Position numbers and translations under genes: made by a program. The notes under the pieces were generated by a model. The model did not search any database. It was not told the origin of the DNA and was given only the letters and a program-made list of their open reading frames with translations. Shown here piece after piece: positions 11,732 through 23,200 of a DNA stretch of 64,000 nucleotides. This DNA comes from Endothia cerciana (Eukaryota; Ascomycota; Sordariomycetes; Diaporthales; Cryphonectriaceae): positions 1 through 64,000 of the forward strand of contig JALRMH010000045.1 in assembly GCA_026119935.1 (NCBI GenBank), read 5' to 3'. Numbering within the stretch: the stretch's first letter is position 1; each line of letters begins with the position of its first letter.

Positions 11732-14171
11732 ATGGCACAGACTCGAGACATGGCCTTCCATCCTTCCTCACCTCCGAGTGAGGGTGACGCTGACTCCTTC
11801 AAATACGAAGATACCCCTGACACACGTTTGTCCACCTTCTCCCCTCCGGAGGACTCGGCCAAGGCATCACGCCTTCTCAATGCCCTCACCATGAGCACCG
11901 GAGAGACTTCCGTTCAGCCTGTCAAGTTTGAAGTCCCAAACAACAACAACAACAACAACAACAACACGGTCAATACCCTCCACCGCATGCCCTCCACTGA
12001 TTCCATCGCATCTGTCATTCACGACAAGGACCCTTTCATAACATCTACTCCGGAGAAGACCCAGTCGCAGACCAAGCTGTCCGCCACGGCCACTGCCTTC
12101 CGCCCTCTATCTACGACTCCCGTTGTGGCCAATGGCTCTGCCAATGCTCTGGCCACTCCCAAGCCTCTTGGTCGCACCGTTCCCTCTGGGGCCTCCGTCG
12201 TTTGCAGCCCCATCACGGGGGCACGCGTCTACCACCACGTCCCTCTGTGCTCTGCCTTCAGCAAAGACTTGAATCTGTCTCGCTCGTTGTCCATTACGTC
12301 TGCAACAGGGGTTCTGACAGCCGATGCCGTCAATGGGTACCTCCAGGTTAGTCAGAATGCGTATTCGACAAGGTGTGATGATCTCTAATCTCGCCCACAG
12401 AAGCTCCAGGCACTTGGCGGGCCCTTCGAGCGGTACCCTGACATCTTTCCCTGTGGTAATGTCGCCTATCTTCGTCTCACGAATGTCCGAGACTCGCCGA
12501 GGATCCTGAACGACAAGACAGTCAAGCCGAAACATTGGAAGATCGAGGGAATCTCCGCTCAAGAGATCAACAAGGTTCGCTTCTATTTGCCCGGCCACAA
12601 TGTCTCAAATACTGACTATCAGCACTAGGGTACTGATATCGCTGTTCTCGCAAACGAGAATGAGAGCCAGCACAACCTTCTCGTCTACCCAATTGTCGAG
12701 TTGAGCGATGATCAGATGAAGGACAAGATCAGTGAGCACTTCAAGCACTGGAATGTCTTCGCGTTGGTCAAACAGCCACCCACCCACCCTGGAACTATTC
12801 GATGGGTCATTGAGATGTCTGATTGCAATGCAACCTACGGGTGTGCCTCTCAACTATATACACGTGGATGGATGGCCGTAAGTCTCGAGTTTGAGATATC
12901 AAGTTAATTGATGCTGGCTAACACGTCCAGGTTGACGGTCTGTTCTTGATACTCCTATCACCGCTGTCTCCCGGCAGCCAGGCAGTACCATACTTCAGCC
13001 TCAACGACTATGGTGTCTCAGGTCTTCCCAGTACCGCGATCTCCGATCTGGCAGCTCAGCCTGACAACACGTCGCTTCGCTGTTCCCAACATGCAGTGCA
13101 GCTACTTGAGGGCTCTGCGGCCCCTGCAGCAAGACTTGACAGTCCTGTCCAGTTTCCTCAGTGGCCGGGTCCATGGAGCTTCAGTTCACAGTTACCGCAG
13201 ATTGTCCAGCCAACGTATCCAAATATCTTGTCTCGAGTGGCGACTCCTGCTCCTGCGATCTTGGACCTCCGGGTGATGAGCCCCGTGAGCCCTGCATTTC
13301 CCATGATGGGTTCGCCATTCTCCTCGCCTCTGCCAACGTCGATGTCCACCCGCACGAGCTTCTCGAGCCCAAGACTGAACCAGAACTTCCAGCGCTCGGA
13401 TGCTCGCCGACAGAATGCCTCGCGTGTGAACAGGTCGCACTTCAGCCCCCCAGGTCCTCACCACAACCATGTCGACATCAATAAGATTCGAGAGGGCACT
13501 GATGTGCGAACTACAATCATGCTTCGCAACATTCCAAACAAGGTCGACCAGACTATGTTGAGGAACATTGTGGATGAATCCAGTTGGGGCAAATATGACT
13601 TCATGTACCTGAGAATCGACTTTGCGAATGACTGCAACGTTGGATACGCCTTCATCAATTTTGTGGATCCGCTGGATATCATCGACTTCGTCAATGCGCG
13701 GGGAAATCAGCGGTGGAACTGCTTCAAGAGCGACAAGATAGCTGAGATCTCCTATGCCACCATTCAGGGCAAGGATTGTCTTGTCCAGAAATTTCGCAAC
13801 AGCTCTGTCATGCTCGAGGCGGCTCATTACCGGCCCAAACTCTACTACACGTCCAATGGACCTACTCCTCAGATGGCTGGTCAGGAGGAGCCTTTCCCCG
13901 AGCCCGACAATCAATCCAAGATGAAGCGGAGCTGCGAGAATGCCGAGCACGTTGGTAAGCACTATATTATGCAGGATCAGACGCTGGTCTACTACATCTC
14001 GCTGACATTCGTTTCCCAAAATCTCAAGGTCTCTTCACGCCCAATGCTGGTCAGCACTTCCGTGATGAGCAGCGCCGCCGTCGATCCCAGTACGATCGAG
14101 GCACTCGCCTCGCGGCCCTCGAGGAATGTGGCGATTACGGAATGTATCCTCATCAGGAGTCCATCCGCTAA
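11732..14171 (+). CDS. Mei2-like RNA-binding protein
   Basis: Relative of the fission yeast meiosis regulator Mei2, with the C-terminal RRM that marks this family (RRM_2). Exons are 11732-12346, 12401-12574, 12629-12877, 12931-13954 and 14029-14171, giving 734 aa; all junctions keep frame. The RRM spans about residues 537-634: RTTIMLRNIPNKV is RNP2-like, followed by YDFMYLRIDF and NVGYAFINFVDPLDI (RNP1-like). The sequence after it (SYATIQGKDCLVQKFRNSSV) is typical of Mei2 proteins. Residues about 240-350 look like a degenerate N-terminal RRM region. A poly-Asn run from a CAA/AAC repeat lies near residue 70. The C-terminus (RDEQRRRRSQYDRGTRLAAL) is basic. Intron 2 uses a weak GTTCGC donor. The role in this fungus, meiotic or otherwise, cannot be read from the sequence. 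Confidence 0.9.
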
Positions 14172-15017
14172 GTGTCATGCCCACAGGGCTCTGCCTGCAT
14201 CTGAATGTCACTCATCTATTTCAATCGAAAGACAGCCTGCTCGGAGTGCGCTCCTTCGAAAGCTAGATTTCTTGGGCCACCCGACAATGGACAAGCAAAG
14301 TTAGCTCTGGTCCTGAAAAAGCCGTCTAGCTGTTTTGCTATCTACGACACCTTTCGCTGAGATGTTTTGAGGAGAGTTCGACGATTTTTGCCTTGGCAGC
14401 AAAATTTTGACACCCTTCATGTACAATGCTAGTCTTCGACACGAGGGCTCATTTTGTCACGATACGAATTGGTTGCTTTCCATCTTGATTTTCAACCTTT
14501 AAACAGACTGTCAAAAGCCCGTAGAGTTGAGAATCAGCAGATCTGGGAGCTAGCTAGTTGGAGTGGAACGCCCGGTTGGGGGTACGAAAATTGGACGGGC
14601 GCCATCGCTGGCTCGTTTTCTTTCCCTAGGTCGGGTTCTCTTGGAGGGCATTACAATACCATCTCTACAGTCAAGCTTCTCTTCAATAAAGAAGTGACCA
14701 GATCATAAAACACCCTATGGATACAGCTATCCCATATACAGCATTCAGGGTTGTTTCCCATCCCCGGACATTCCTACCACAGCTGTCTTCCTGAATGATT
14801 TCTGCGTGGGCGCTCGCCCTATCGGCCGCCCTCGAGTCGATAATATTGCTGTATAACGTCTGTTGTAGGATACTCATATCCTCTAGCATTGTTGCTGATG
14901 GGACCTCGTGTGTGACCCGCTGCAAATACAACCCAGTGCTATTTCTTCAGGGTTATCAATCTTGGATGTAGTAAGGAAACGTAGTATCATTCATGCTATT
15001 TGCCTGTCCAAACGTTC
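14172..15017. other. Convergent intergenic region
   Basis: 3' regions of the Mei2-like gene and SLP1. The ORFs present are short and show no domain. Nothing further seen. Confidence 0.6.
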
Positions 15018-17927
15018 TCATATCGGATCCTCCGGCAACGCTGGGAGCGGTTTCCGCGAGTTCCCGCCCTGCTCTGATAGTGGCGACCTTGTCAGAGGTG
15101 GCTTACTTGGAGGACTATTTTCAGCCACCTCGTCGTCCCTATTCGCCTGTCCATCCTCTGGCGGCAATTCCCGCCCGTCCATCAGCGTTGATGCACTGCT
15201 CGAGGACTCCTCTCCGGATGATGGCGCGTCGTCTACTAAATTCCTCTTCTGTTCAGGGGTCGCCAGGCCATCACTATTCCCGCCCTGCTCGTGACCCTCA
15301 AAGGGCCCATCGGGCCCGTCCACACGGATCGCCGGGCCCCTCCGTGGCGATGGAGGTGTCATCGAGCCGTTGCCACTGTCGTCGCCGTCAGATACCGTAG
15401 ACGTGGGGGTCATGGGCAACATCTTGTCGGCGTACGACATGCCACGCGGGGGAGATGCCGAGTGCCCACCCGACACAGCAGGTCCCGACACGGATCGCTG
15501 GTTATCACCCGGATGCAGACCCCTGGCGCCACGCTTCACGGATCCGACACTTGCCCGGCGCCCGTGCGTTGGCGTGTTCCCACGGCTCACGGACCTCGGG
15601 GAGCCGGGTGGCCAGCGCGGCGAGCCCAGGTAGTTGTTGAAGAACTGCGACGTGGACGTCGTCATCTGCCACTGCTCGCCAGCGCCGCTGAAAATGCCGC
15701 GGCTGAACAGCACCAGCACGAGACAGCACAGCAGGAGGACTGACTGGAAGATCGCCATGCGCTTCTGGAACACGACCTCGTCAGCCAGGAGGTTGAGCCG
15801 GGAGGAGAGCGCGATGATCTCGCGGTCGCTCCGCTCGCGCTGCGTCTCGAGGGCGAGGACCGTAGACTGCCAGATCTGGTCGTACTGCTGGCGGACGGAG
15901 CGCAGCTCGGACAGGACCGTGTTGTTGAGGTTATCGAGGAAGGTGTCGACGCGGGAGATCTGGCGGCGCTCCATCTTCTGGAGGGCCTCCTGGAGAAACC
16001 TGGACTGATCCTCGATGTATTGGAGGGAAAGGGTGGTGTTGGATTCGAGGAACTGGAGACGCTTGGAGATAGATTTGAAGAAGGACTCTTGGACGGTGGG
16101 GGAGGCGTTAGCGGAGGAAGAGCTGCTGGTTGCGGTCTTGTTTTGACTGGCTTGGGTAAGCTGTCTCGACGAGGATTTGGACGAGGAGTCGCCGGATCTG
16201 GAGCCTGGAGGCGGCTTGGGTGGTGTCATGGATGATTTGGCAGTTGGCTGAACAGGTTGCGTTTTGTTCATGGTGGCATCAGTGCTTGGTGCTGGGACCT
16301 CTGAAATTGAGGGGATCGAAGTGTTTATCGGGGTGTCGGCAGACGTTGAAGAGGCGTTTGCCGATCGAACCGCACCGACCGTAGAAGACACCGCCGTGTT
16401 CCCTGATGTTGCCGCCTCCTTACCGTCCAGGGTGCTTGGGATTGGCTCGACCGGAGGCGGGCTGTCGTTCCCTGCATGCGATGGCGGGGACAACTCAACG
16501 GTGTCTGTCGTAGTAGGTGTGCTGATCCCGCAGGTCTGGAGATACGGCTCATTGTACAGGGGGCTGTACCAAGGAGAGTGTCCATAGTCGTTGATCGACG
16601 CGTTCGGCGAGGGTTGGATGGGCTGTTCTGCAGTATTTGTCGCCTCCGGCTCTGCTGTTATGGTGTTCCCCTGTGGGAGCTCATGCTCCGGCGCTGCCTC
16701 CGCACCCGCGGCGATCTCGGCTGGCTCGTCGTCATCCGGGCCGGCTTCCGCCTCCTTCCACGAGTCCAACATCCGAGTACCATGTACGCGCAGTAACGAC
16801 ACGGGACAATAATACTCGTTGCCATAGTGCGACAAAAACTCGATGCGGATGTACTTGGCCCAGATTTTGGGGTTGTCGATGAGAAAGGCCTGTATGTCCC
16901 TAGAATTCCTTGCCTGGAACGTGCCGACATCCTTCCACTTTTCTATCTTGACAGGATACTTATCGCTCACGCTGACGCGAAAGCTGCGTATCATGCTGGA
17001 GAAGAACTCAAAGTTGGCCAGGACCACGGTATCCACTAGGATGTCCTCGCTGAGCTCCACAATAACGAATTTGTTCTCCTGGGAACACGTGAACAGCATG
17101 TAGGAGTCCTTGTTCTCCACCAGGATGGCTTTGGCATTCTTGGCACCGGGACTCGTCTTGAGAATAGTGGCGCCTCCGTCGAAAGACGAGTATGAGAACC
17201 TCTCTTTGCAGGTTATCCCGGCATCTTTCGGCCTGCGGTAGTGAGCCACGCCGTCGTCGTACACTGCTGGCTCTGGAGTCTCCGCATTCGACACATCGCC
17301 CGAGGCGGTGCCACTTTTGGCACCAGCAGTAGCGGTCATCTCGGAGATCTTGCCGGACAGGACATCAAAGTCTAGGGCGATCTCGCCGTCGTCACCCCAG
17401 CTGTCCAACCCATCGTTGGGCCCGATATCAGCGCCGTCTCGGCCCTCCTGATATTTCCTCCCCTTCAGGTCGGCTGGATCCTGGCCTGATTTCTGCAGCA
17501 TCATGGCCTTCCACTCCTCAAAGGACATGAACGAACTCGTGGCCAGGTCCTCAGGATCGTCGGCCCCATCCTTGGTCCCTTTACTGTCGCCTGGTCCATC
17601 TTCTATCTTCTCTTCCTTCCCGCCCTGTTCCGGAGGTGATCCGGCACGTGTGGCGGTCTCTCCCGATGCCGCCTGTTCTGTCTTTGCCGCTGTCTCGACT
17701 GCTGTGACCGTGCTGGTGGTCGTCGTGGTCGTCGTGGCGTCCTGCACGCTGGAGTTCGAGGAGGACCAGTTGGTCCGCAGGCACTGCTGGGGAAGGGTGT
17801 GCGTGATGTAGTTGATGGTCTTGGACTCGCACACATCCGGAGAAGAGGCAGTGATCTCTTGTGCCTGGCTGGCGAGGCCCTGCAGGCCGAGCGCCACAGT
17901 CAGGAGGCCGGAGGATAGAGATCGCAT
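15018..17927 (-). CDS. SLP1: SUN-domain ER membrane protein (Slp1/SUCO type)
   Basis: Membrane glycoprotein of the Slp1/SUCO branch of SUN-domain proteins; in yeast Slp1 pairs with Emp65 in the ER and protects soluble proteins there. Single exon, 969 aa. I chose the ATG at 17927 because it opens a signal peptide (MRSLSSGLLTVALGLQGLAS). A Cys-bearing block, CESKTINYITHTLPQQC, sits at about residues 33-49. FMSFEEWKAMML, conserved in this branch, lies near 135. The SUN domain covers about 235-383 (RFSYSSFDGGATILK, SYMLFTCSQENKFVIVELSE, IRIEFLSHYGNEYYCPVSLL). A Ser/Thr/Pro-rich stretch follows to about 625, then a coiled coil (about 630-720) and one membrane helix at about 724-747 (FQSVLLLCCLVLVLF). 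The remaining 220 residues are low-complexity and probably disordered. Divergent from FMP32. Confidence 0.92.
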   Translation of the reverse strand: MRSLSSGLLTVALGLQGLASQAQEITASSPDVCESKTINYITHTLPQQCLRTNWSSSNSSVQDATTTTTTTSTVTAVETAAKTEQAASGETATRAGSPPEQGGKEEKIEDGPGDSKGTKDGADDPEDLATSSFMSFEEWKAMMLQKSGQDPADLKGRKYQEGRDGADIGPNDGLDSWGDDGEIALDFDVLSGKISEMTATAGAKSGTASGDVSNAETPEPAVYDDGVAHYRRPKDAGITCKERFSYSSFDGGATILKTSPGAKNAKAILVENKDSYMLFTCSQENKFVIVELSEDILVDTVVLANFEFFSSMIRSFRVSVSDKYPVKIEKWKDVGTFQARNSRDIQAFLIDNPKIWAKYIRIEFLSHYGNEYYCPVSLLRVHGTRMLDSWKEAEAGPDDDEPAEIAAGAEAAPEHELPQGNTITAEPEATNTAEQPIQPSPNASINDYGHSPWYSPLYNEPYLQTCGISTPTTTDTVELSPPSHAGNDSPPPVEPIPSTLDGKEAATSGNTAVSSTVGAVRSANASSTSADTPINTSIPSISEVPAPSTDATMNKTQPVQPTAKSSMTPPKPPPGSRSGDSSSKSSSRQLTQASQNKTATSSSSSANASPTVQESFFKSISKRLQFLESNTTLSLQYIEDQSRFLQEALQKMERRQISRVDTFLDNLNNTVLSELRSVRQQYDQIWQSTVLALETQRERSDREIIALSSRLNLLADEVVFQKRMAIFQSVLLLCCLVLVLFSRGIFSGAGEQWQMTTSTSQFFNNYLGSPRWPPGSPRSVSRGNTPTHGRRASVGSVKRGARGLHPGDNQRSVSGPAVSGGHSASPPRGMSYADKMLPMTPTSTVSDGDDSGNGSMTPPSPRRGPAIRVDGPDGPFEGHEQGGNSDGLATPEQKRNLVDDAPSSGEESSSSASTLMDGRELPPEDGQANRDDEVAENSPPSKPPLTRSPLSEQGGNSRKPLPALPEDPI

Positions 17928-18628
17928 CGTGCGGCTCGACTTCAAGAGCACAGTCGCTGTTGCCGCTGCCAATCCATAGTTAAGAACACTTCCGGACTGC
18001 TTTGCCCGAGAAGTAGGAACCCCAATTTATTCGCTATTCCCCTCCTGTATATCGTATCAACTGGCAGGCCTGCCGCCTCTCAAGCCCTCGTCGCCGCGGA
18101 AGAACAGATCGTCGTGTTTCGGGGAGCGCCGGTCCAGGGGCAACTGCTGCTGGCGTGACTCCAGTGAGTAGGATAGATGAGTCTGACGGTGGGTGGGAGG
18201 ATTGAATGGTCCCTCAATATGCTGCTGAAAGGAGTTATACTGGCGGATCGCCGACCTTTGTTGGTTGGCAGGGCCCTGTGAAGTTTCTCTGCGGAAGAAG
18301 ACAAATAGGCGCTGTACGGCGTGACATTCATCGTCATCCTGCAGGTCGTGGTCGGGCAGTCCCATGGCAGGGATGCCCGCCACAGCGGTCAAGTGCCGCC
18401 CACCCCTTGTCCTCGGGTCCACCTTGGCCCAGTTCTAGGCTACCTGGGGGCCTGGGATCCCTGGAACCACAGGGGCTGCAGGGGCCACACCTTGAATTAT
18501 CTTTGCTTGACAGCTGTCCCGATTCCAACTCCCCAGGCCCAACCCCACCAAGAAAACCACCCTCCCTCCCCCAAGAGCAGACGCCCATGGCATAGCGGCA
18601 CGCCCTCTCGACAGCCTCACTGCCCGCC
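17928..18628. promoter_or_regulatory. Shared SLP1/FMP32 divergent promoter region
   Basis: 700 bp between two divergent starts. No separate gene is supported; the ORFs in it have no recognisable domain. Confidence 0.5.
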
Positions 18629-19989
18629 ATGTCAACGCAGAGGCTGACCTTCCTCTACCCGACGCTGTTCCGCTCCGCGCAGTCGACCGCGGCAGCACGC
18701 AGAAGCGCCGGCCGCTGTCGGAGGGCCCGACCGAGGGCCCCCTTCACCCGCCAGCCGGGAGCCCACCAACATGCCCCCTTCGGCACCTCCAACACCAGCA
18801 GCAAGGGGAGCTTCGGGCCGCGAGTGGGTAAGGGCATAGAGCCCAAGCCCCTGGGCGACGTGCAGGCCGCGCCGGCGCTGGAGTCCGACATGAAGGACAG
18901 CAGCGTTATACCGCTGCCTCCCCCGGACGCGAGGGACAGCACGCCGGAACAGCGCAAAGACGCCGCGAAGGCCCTCGACCCAGCCGCCGACGCCCTGAAG
19001 GAGACGCTCAGCTTGCCGGGAGTGTCCTCGACCGAGAAGAAGAAGGAGGAGGAGGCCAAGGGCGAGGCCGCGGCGGCGGGGACGGGGGGCCAGGACAGCG
19101 CGCCCGCCAAGAAGAAGCGCGCCACGGGGCCCATGGACGCCGTGCTGCACATGGAGGCCCCCGAGGACGTGCCCGCCGAGGAGAAGCCGCCGCACCTCAC
19201 GCCGCCGCCCTACGTACACCACTTCGACAGCTACTCGCTGGTCAAGCAGCTCGAGCAGAACGGGTACACGCAGGCGCAGGCCATCACGGCCATGAAGGCG
19301 GTGCGCGCGCTGCTCGCGCAGAACCTGGACGTCGCGCAGGGCGGGCTGATTTCCAAGAGCGACGTCGAGAACGAGACGTACCTGTTCCGGGCCGCGTGCG
19401 CGGAGCTGTCCACCGAGGTCAAGAACAACAGGCGCATCGCCGACGAGGCGCTGAGACAGCAGAGGACGGTGCTGCAGCACGAGGTCGACAACACCACCCA
19501 GGTCATGAACCAGGAGCTTCTCACGCTCAACGATAATGTCAGGGGCCTGTTCAATGACCGCAAGATGGCGGTGAGGGAGGAGCAGAAGAAGGCCGAGGGT
19601 GCTGTAGGTTTTCTGCTCCGTTTCTTGGCTCCCCAGATCACCAAACCCCCCTCATCCTTCCCCAGCGTGTGTCCTAAATGATGACCATGGCGGTGCTGAC
19701 ATGCGCACAGATCCAACAAATAGCCTACAAGATCAGCGTGACGCTGAACAGCGACTCAAGGTCCCAGATCGAGGCCGTTCGGTGGGTGGTGACAAGGCGC
19801 GCAGTGGCTGGTATCATCTTCATGGTGACGTTTTCCCTCGGCATTTTACGGTACAGCAGCTATGTCTCGCATGAGAGCCAGAGGGAGGCGCAGAAGGAGA
19901 AGGAGGAAAGCGAGGTTGCCAGGAGGAGCGGTGGCAAGATAGATAGAGCGCACGCCCCCGACGCCGCGGAGATCTTGGCAGCAAATTAG
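18629..19989 (+). CDS. FMP32: Mitochondrial coiled-coil protein, Fmp32/MCUR1 family
   Basis: DUF1640/CCDC90 family, mitochondrial inner-membrane proteins (yeast Fmp32, human MCUR1) linked to respiratory complex assembly, and in animals to the calcium uniporter. Exons are 18629-19603 and 19711-19989, giving 417 aa; intron donor GTAGGT, acceptor CGCACAG, phase 0. The N-terminus is rich in Arg and Ser with few acids (MSTQRLTFLYPTLFRSAQS), as in a mitochondrial presequence. A Pro/Ala/Lys-rich linker leads to the family core at about residue 205 (HFDSYSLVKQLEQNGYTQAQ, AITAMKAVRALLAQNLD). A long coiled coil follows, and one membrane helix lies near residues 372-388 (AVAGIIFMVTFSLGILRY) with a charged tail. 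Exon 1 is very GC-rich. Confidence 0.92.
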
Positions 19990-20233
19990 AGCATATACAT
20001 AGATACCCCCGTTCAATATCGTAAAATTTGGGTCCTACCCATCTACATTCTGGAGGCTTGGTGGTTCGCGGAGCTGTATGCGTGCTAGGCACCTAACCAC
20101 CCTCTAGTGAAAGTGCGTAGTCACCCTTTTGTTTGATCATATCTTCTCATTCCAACGTATCTATCTATATTTATGTCATAATAGCAATGCTACCCGCAGC
20201 ACATGTCAAGACGGAACCCCGAAGCCTGCCTCG

Positions 20234-23200
20234 TCAGATCCCGAAGTCCATCTTGAGCGCAATAGCCGGCTGCCCACTATCCGCGTCCGCGTCCTTGTTT
20301 ACATTTTCACTCTGCCGTCCACTCTTGATCACCTCCTCCATGAATGCCTTCTGGCCCTCGCTCATTCCCGCCACAACACCTCTGAAGCTCGCCTGGTCCG
20401 CCGATGCCAGCTCCAGTAGCCGCGCGCTTGTCTCGCGATAGACGTTCATTCCTTCAGCGCCGCCGGAGCTGCCTTCACTCGCAGCGCGGGAAAGCAAGGT
20501 GGGCATGACAAGGGACATGGCAATGGCTTGATGGTCTTTAGACACGACCGCGACGTACTGGGTGAGCGTGTGAGCTACGAGGGCGCGTGCGTGTTCGGGA
20601 TCCTCGGGCTCAGTATTGGTCACGAAAGTGATTAGGCGTGGGAGGAGAAAGCGGGTGATGGTCTCGTCGGCTACAGTGAACTTGGACTGTAAGAGCAGCG
20701 AGCGGACGCAGTTGGTGGCGATCTTGGCGGTCTGCACATTGATTAGCACCAAAATCACACAAGGCCTGATTGTGCTAAGACTTACCATGCGGTCCGAGAG
20801 GCAGTCGACCAGTTCCCCAAGGAACTTGGTCACTATGGGGTCATTGGCCGTGAGGTGGTTCTGCCCGCCGGTGAACAGGATGGTGATAGCCAGAAGACTA
20901 TTCTTGACATTTTGGAGGTCGGTCGGCTTTTCTCGCTTCTGCCCATGCAGATAAATTGAGAGAAAGCGCCGGAGGCACCCTTGGAGTTGCACATCCATCG
21001 GCCCATTGTTGCCCTCCCTCGGTCCAGCCATCGTTGCGACGAATCGCTTGAGAGTCGGCAGTGCCTGGGGCACGATGACCTCCTGGCAAGATGGTGTAGC
21101 AAGAATAGTAGCGAATATGTGAATGATACATGCATGAAGATCCGTCTTGATGACTGCTGGAAAGACCTCTGCCGCATCTACCAGGGCGTTCAAAGACGTT
21201 CGAACAAGGAGGATGGCTTCCTCGGTTAGGATATGCCGGACAGGTTGGTTTGCCTCTGTGAGATTTGGCAACAGCCCGGCCAAGACCAGCACGATGATTC
21301 TCGTAAGCTCGAACAGCTGATCCACATCTTCTGAGAGCTCACCATTGTCAGGCTCCGTAGGTTTCCGGGCAGCGGGATGCTCGACGCAGAGTGCCCTGGC
21401 AATGTCTACAATGACGCCTTGGACATCCAGGCCTTCCGTCAAAACAAGACGGTCTAGTAGATCCATACTCTCGGCAAAGACCGCTTCCCTATAGATGGCG
21501 TGGCCGGAAACACTTGGGTGCAGAATCTTCTTGAGAGCCTGCAGGATCTCAAGTGTCTGCTCATGGCTAGCAAGAGAGTCCGTCTGGCCTGGTTTAGCAG
21601 CAAGGGCCTCGAAGGCGATGCCGAAGAGGACGAAGAAGAAGGCCAAGGGTTCATCCCGATAGTTGATGGAGCCCTTAGAATGGCCGTTCGGAGTAGTTCC
21701 CGAATTCTCCTTTCCGTCCAACGCATCGAAGACGAACTCGCTGTCTTGCCCAATCAAGCTAGCAATCGCATCGACGAGTTTAAGCCAGGAATCCTGGTAG
21801 AACTTGAGCAATGTCTCACGGTTGAGGGCCGCGTAGATGGTATCCAAACTGCCGGACAGGGACGGAGGTCCCAAGGTCATGGTGATGTCCGGCTCAAATC
21901 TCAACTGCGCGAAATCTCTAAGAGACTCAAGCCAAAGCGGAGTAAGCTTGCCAATGTATGGCTTCAGGACGTCTAGCAGATAGGCTTGCTCGGTGCTCGC
22001 AACCTGCAACTCGGCCCAAGCTGAAAAGACCGCCATCTTGACCATGACCTGTGCATTCGAGCTGAGACCCTTCAGATCGCCAATTCCGGCGTTATCATTC
22101 TGCGTGGAGAAGTTGTCCAGAGCTGTCACGAGCGTCTTGAGAATCCTGCCCATCCGGTCGACATCTGTGACAATGCCAGTGGCGATGAAGGCGGCGCACA
22201 CATTGACAGCCTCTGAAGCCAGCTCGGGTGAGGAGTCGGCAGCAAAGGCAGGTGTGAGTGCCGAGCTGATCTGAGCCTGGTACTGCTCTAGCAGCATGGC
22301 CTCATCAAAATCTGGATCAGGAACCTTGCCGAACATCTTCAAAACGGCACCGATAATTTTGAGACCCCATATTCTCTGCTCCAGAACGCCGGAGGTCGAG
22401 GCAGAAAAGGCCATGCGTACGACGTCTGCGATTTTGGTCTGAAGCGCGAATTGGGCAGGTGATTCGCCATTCGTCATGACATCTTTGTTGATGAGATTGA
22501 AGATTTCGTATAAGAGGCTCATGGCAAATGCAATGACCTGCCATCGCAGAGGCTCGACATCAGAACCCGATCCACCTTCCTTTTCGTCCTTGGCTACTCC
22601 ACCGGCAGCTGCGAAACCAGCCACCTCTTCATCTTGGAGGTCCACCACGGCGGCAGTCTTCTTGGGCCCGACGTCAACATCAGTGAGCGCCTTGGATCGC
22701 GTCATCTTCAAGACCGCCTGGAACCTCTGTAACCACTCTGCGGTATCCGTTAGACAAGTCTGACGCATCCAGTTCTGTATGATATTGCGGATACCGTCGT
22801 GCTCTGGGCTTTTGTCGAGAGCGAGCCACAAGTCTTCTTCGAAACCAGAGTCGGCAGCTTCTATGACGTCGTAGGAGTTTCTCTTCATGATGTTGTACAA
22901 GCCATCGATAGCCACATCTCGAAGGGTCGGGTGATCGGACTTCAGATACTTCTGCAGCAGCTTGACGTAGTCCGCAAAGTGCATGTGTCCTGGCGCGTAG
23001 AGGGACAGATGTTCCAAACAGCCGAGGCTGGCGTTTTGCACCTGTATGTCCTCTTCCGATTGGAAGTATCCAACAAGAGTGAAGATCAACTCTCTAGACT
23101 TTGCGATGTCCTGTAGGTCGGGCCCGAGGACGTTGATGAGTGAGTCCACACATCGTGCGATGCTGGCTGTGGTGGAGAGCTCCAGCTCCAGGTTCATTGA

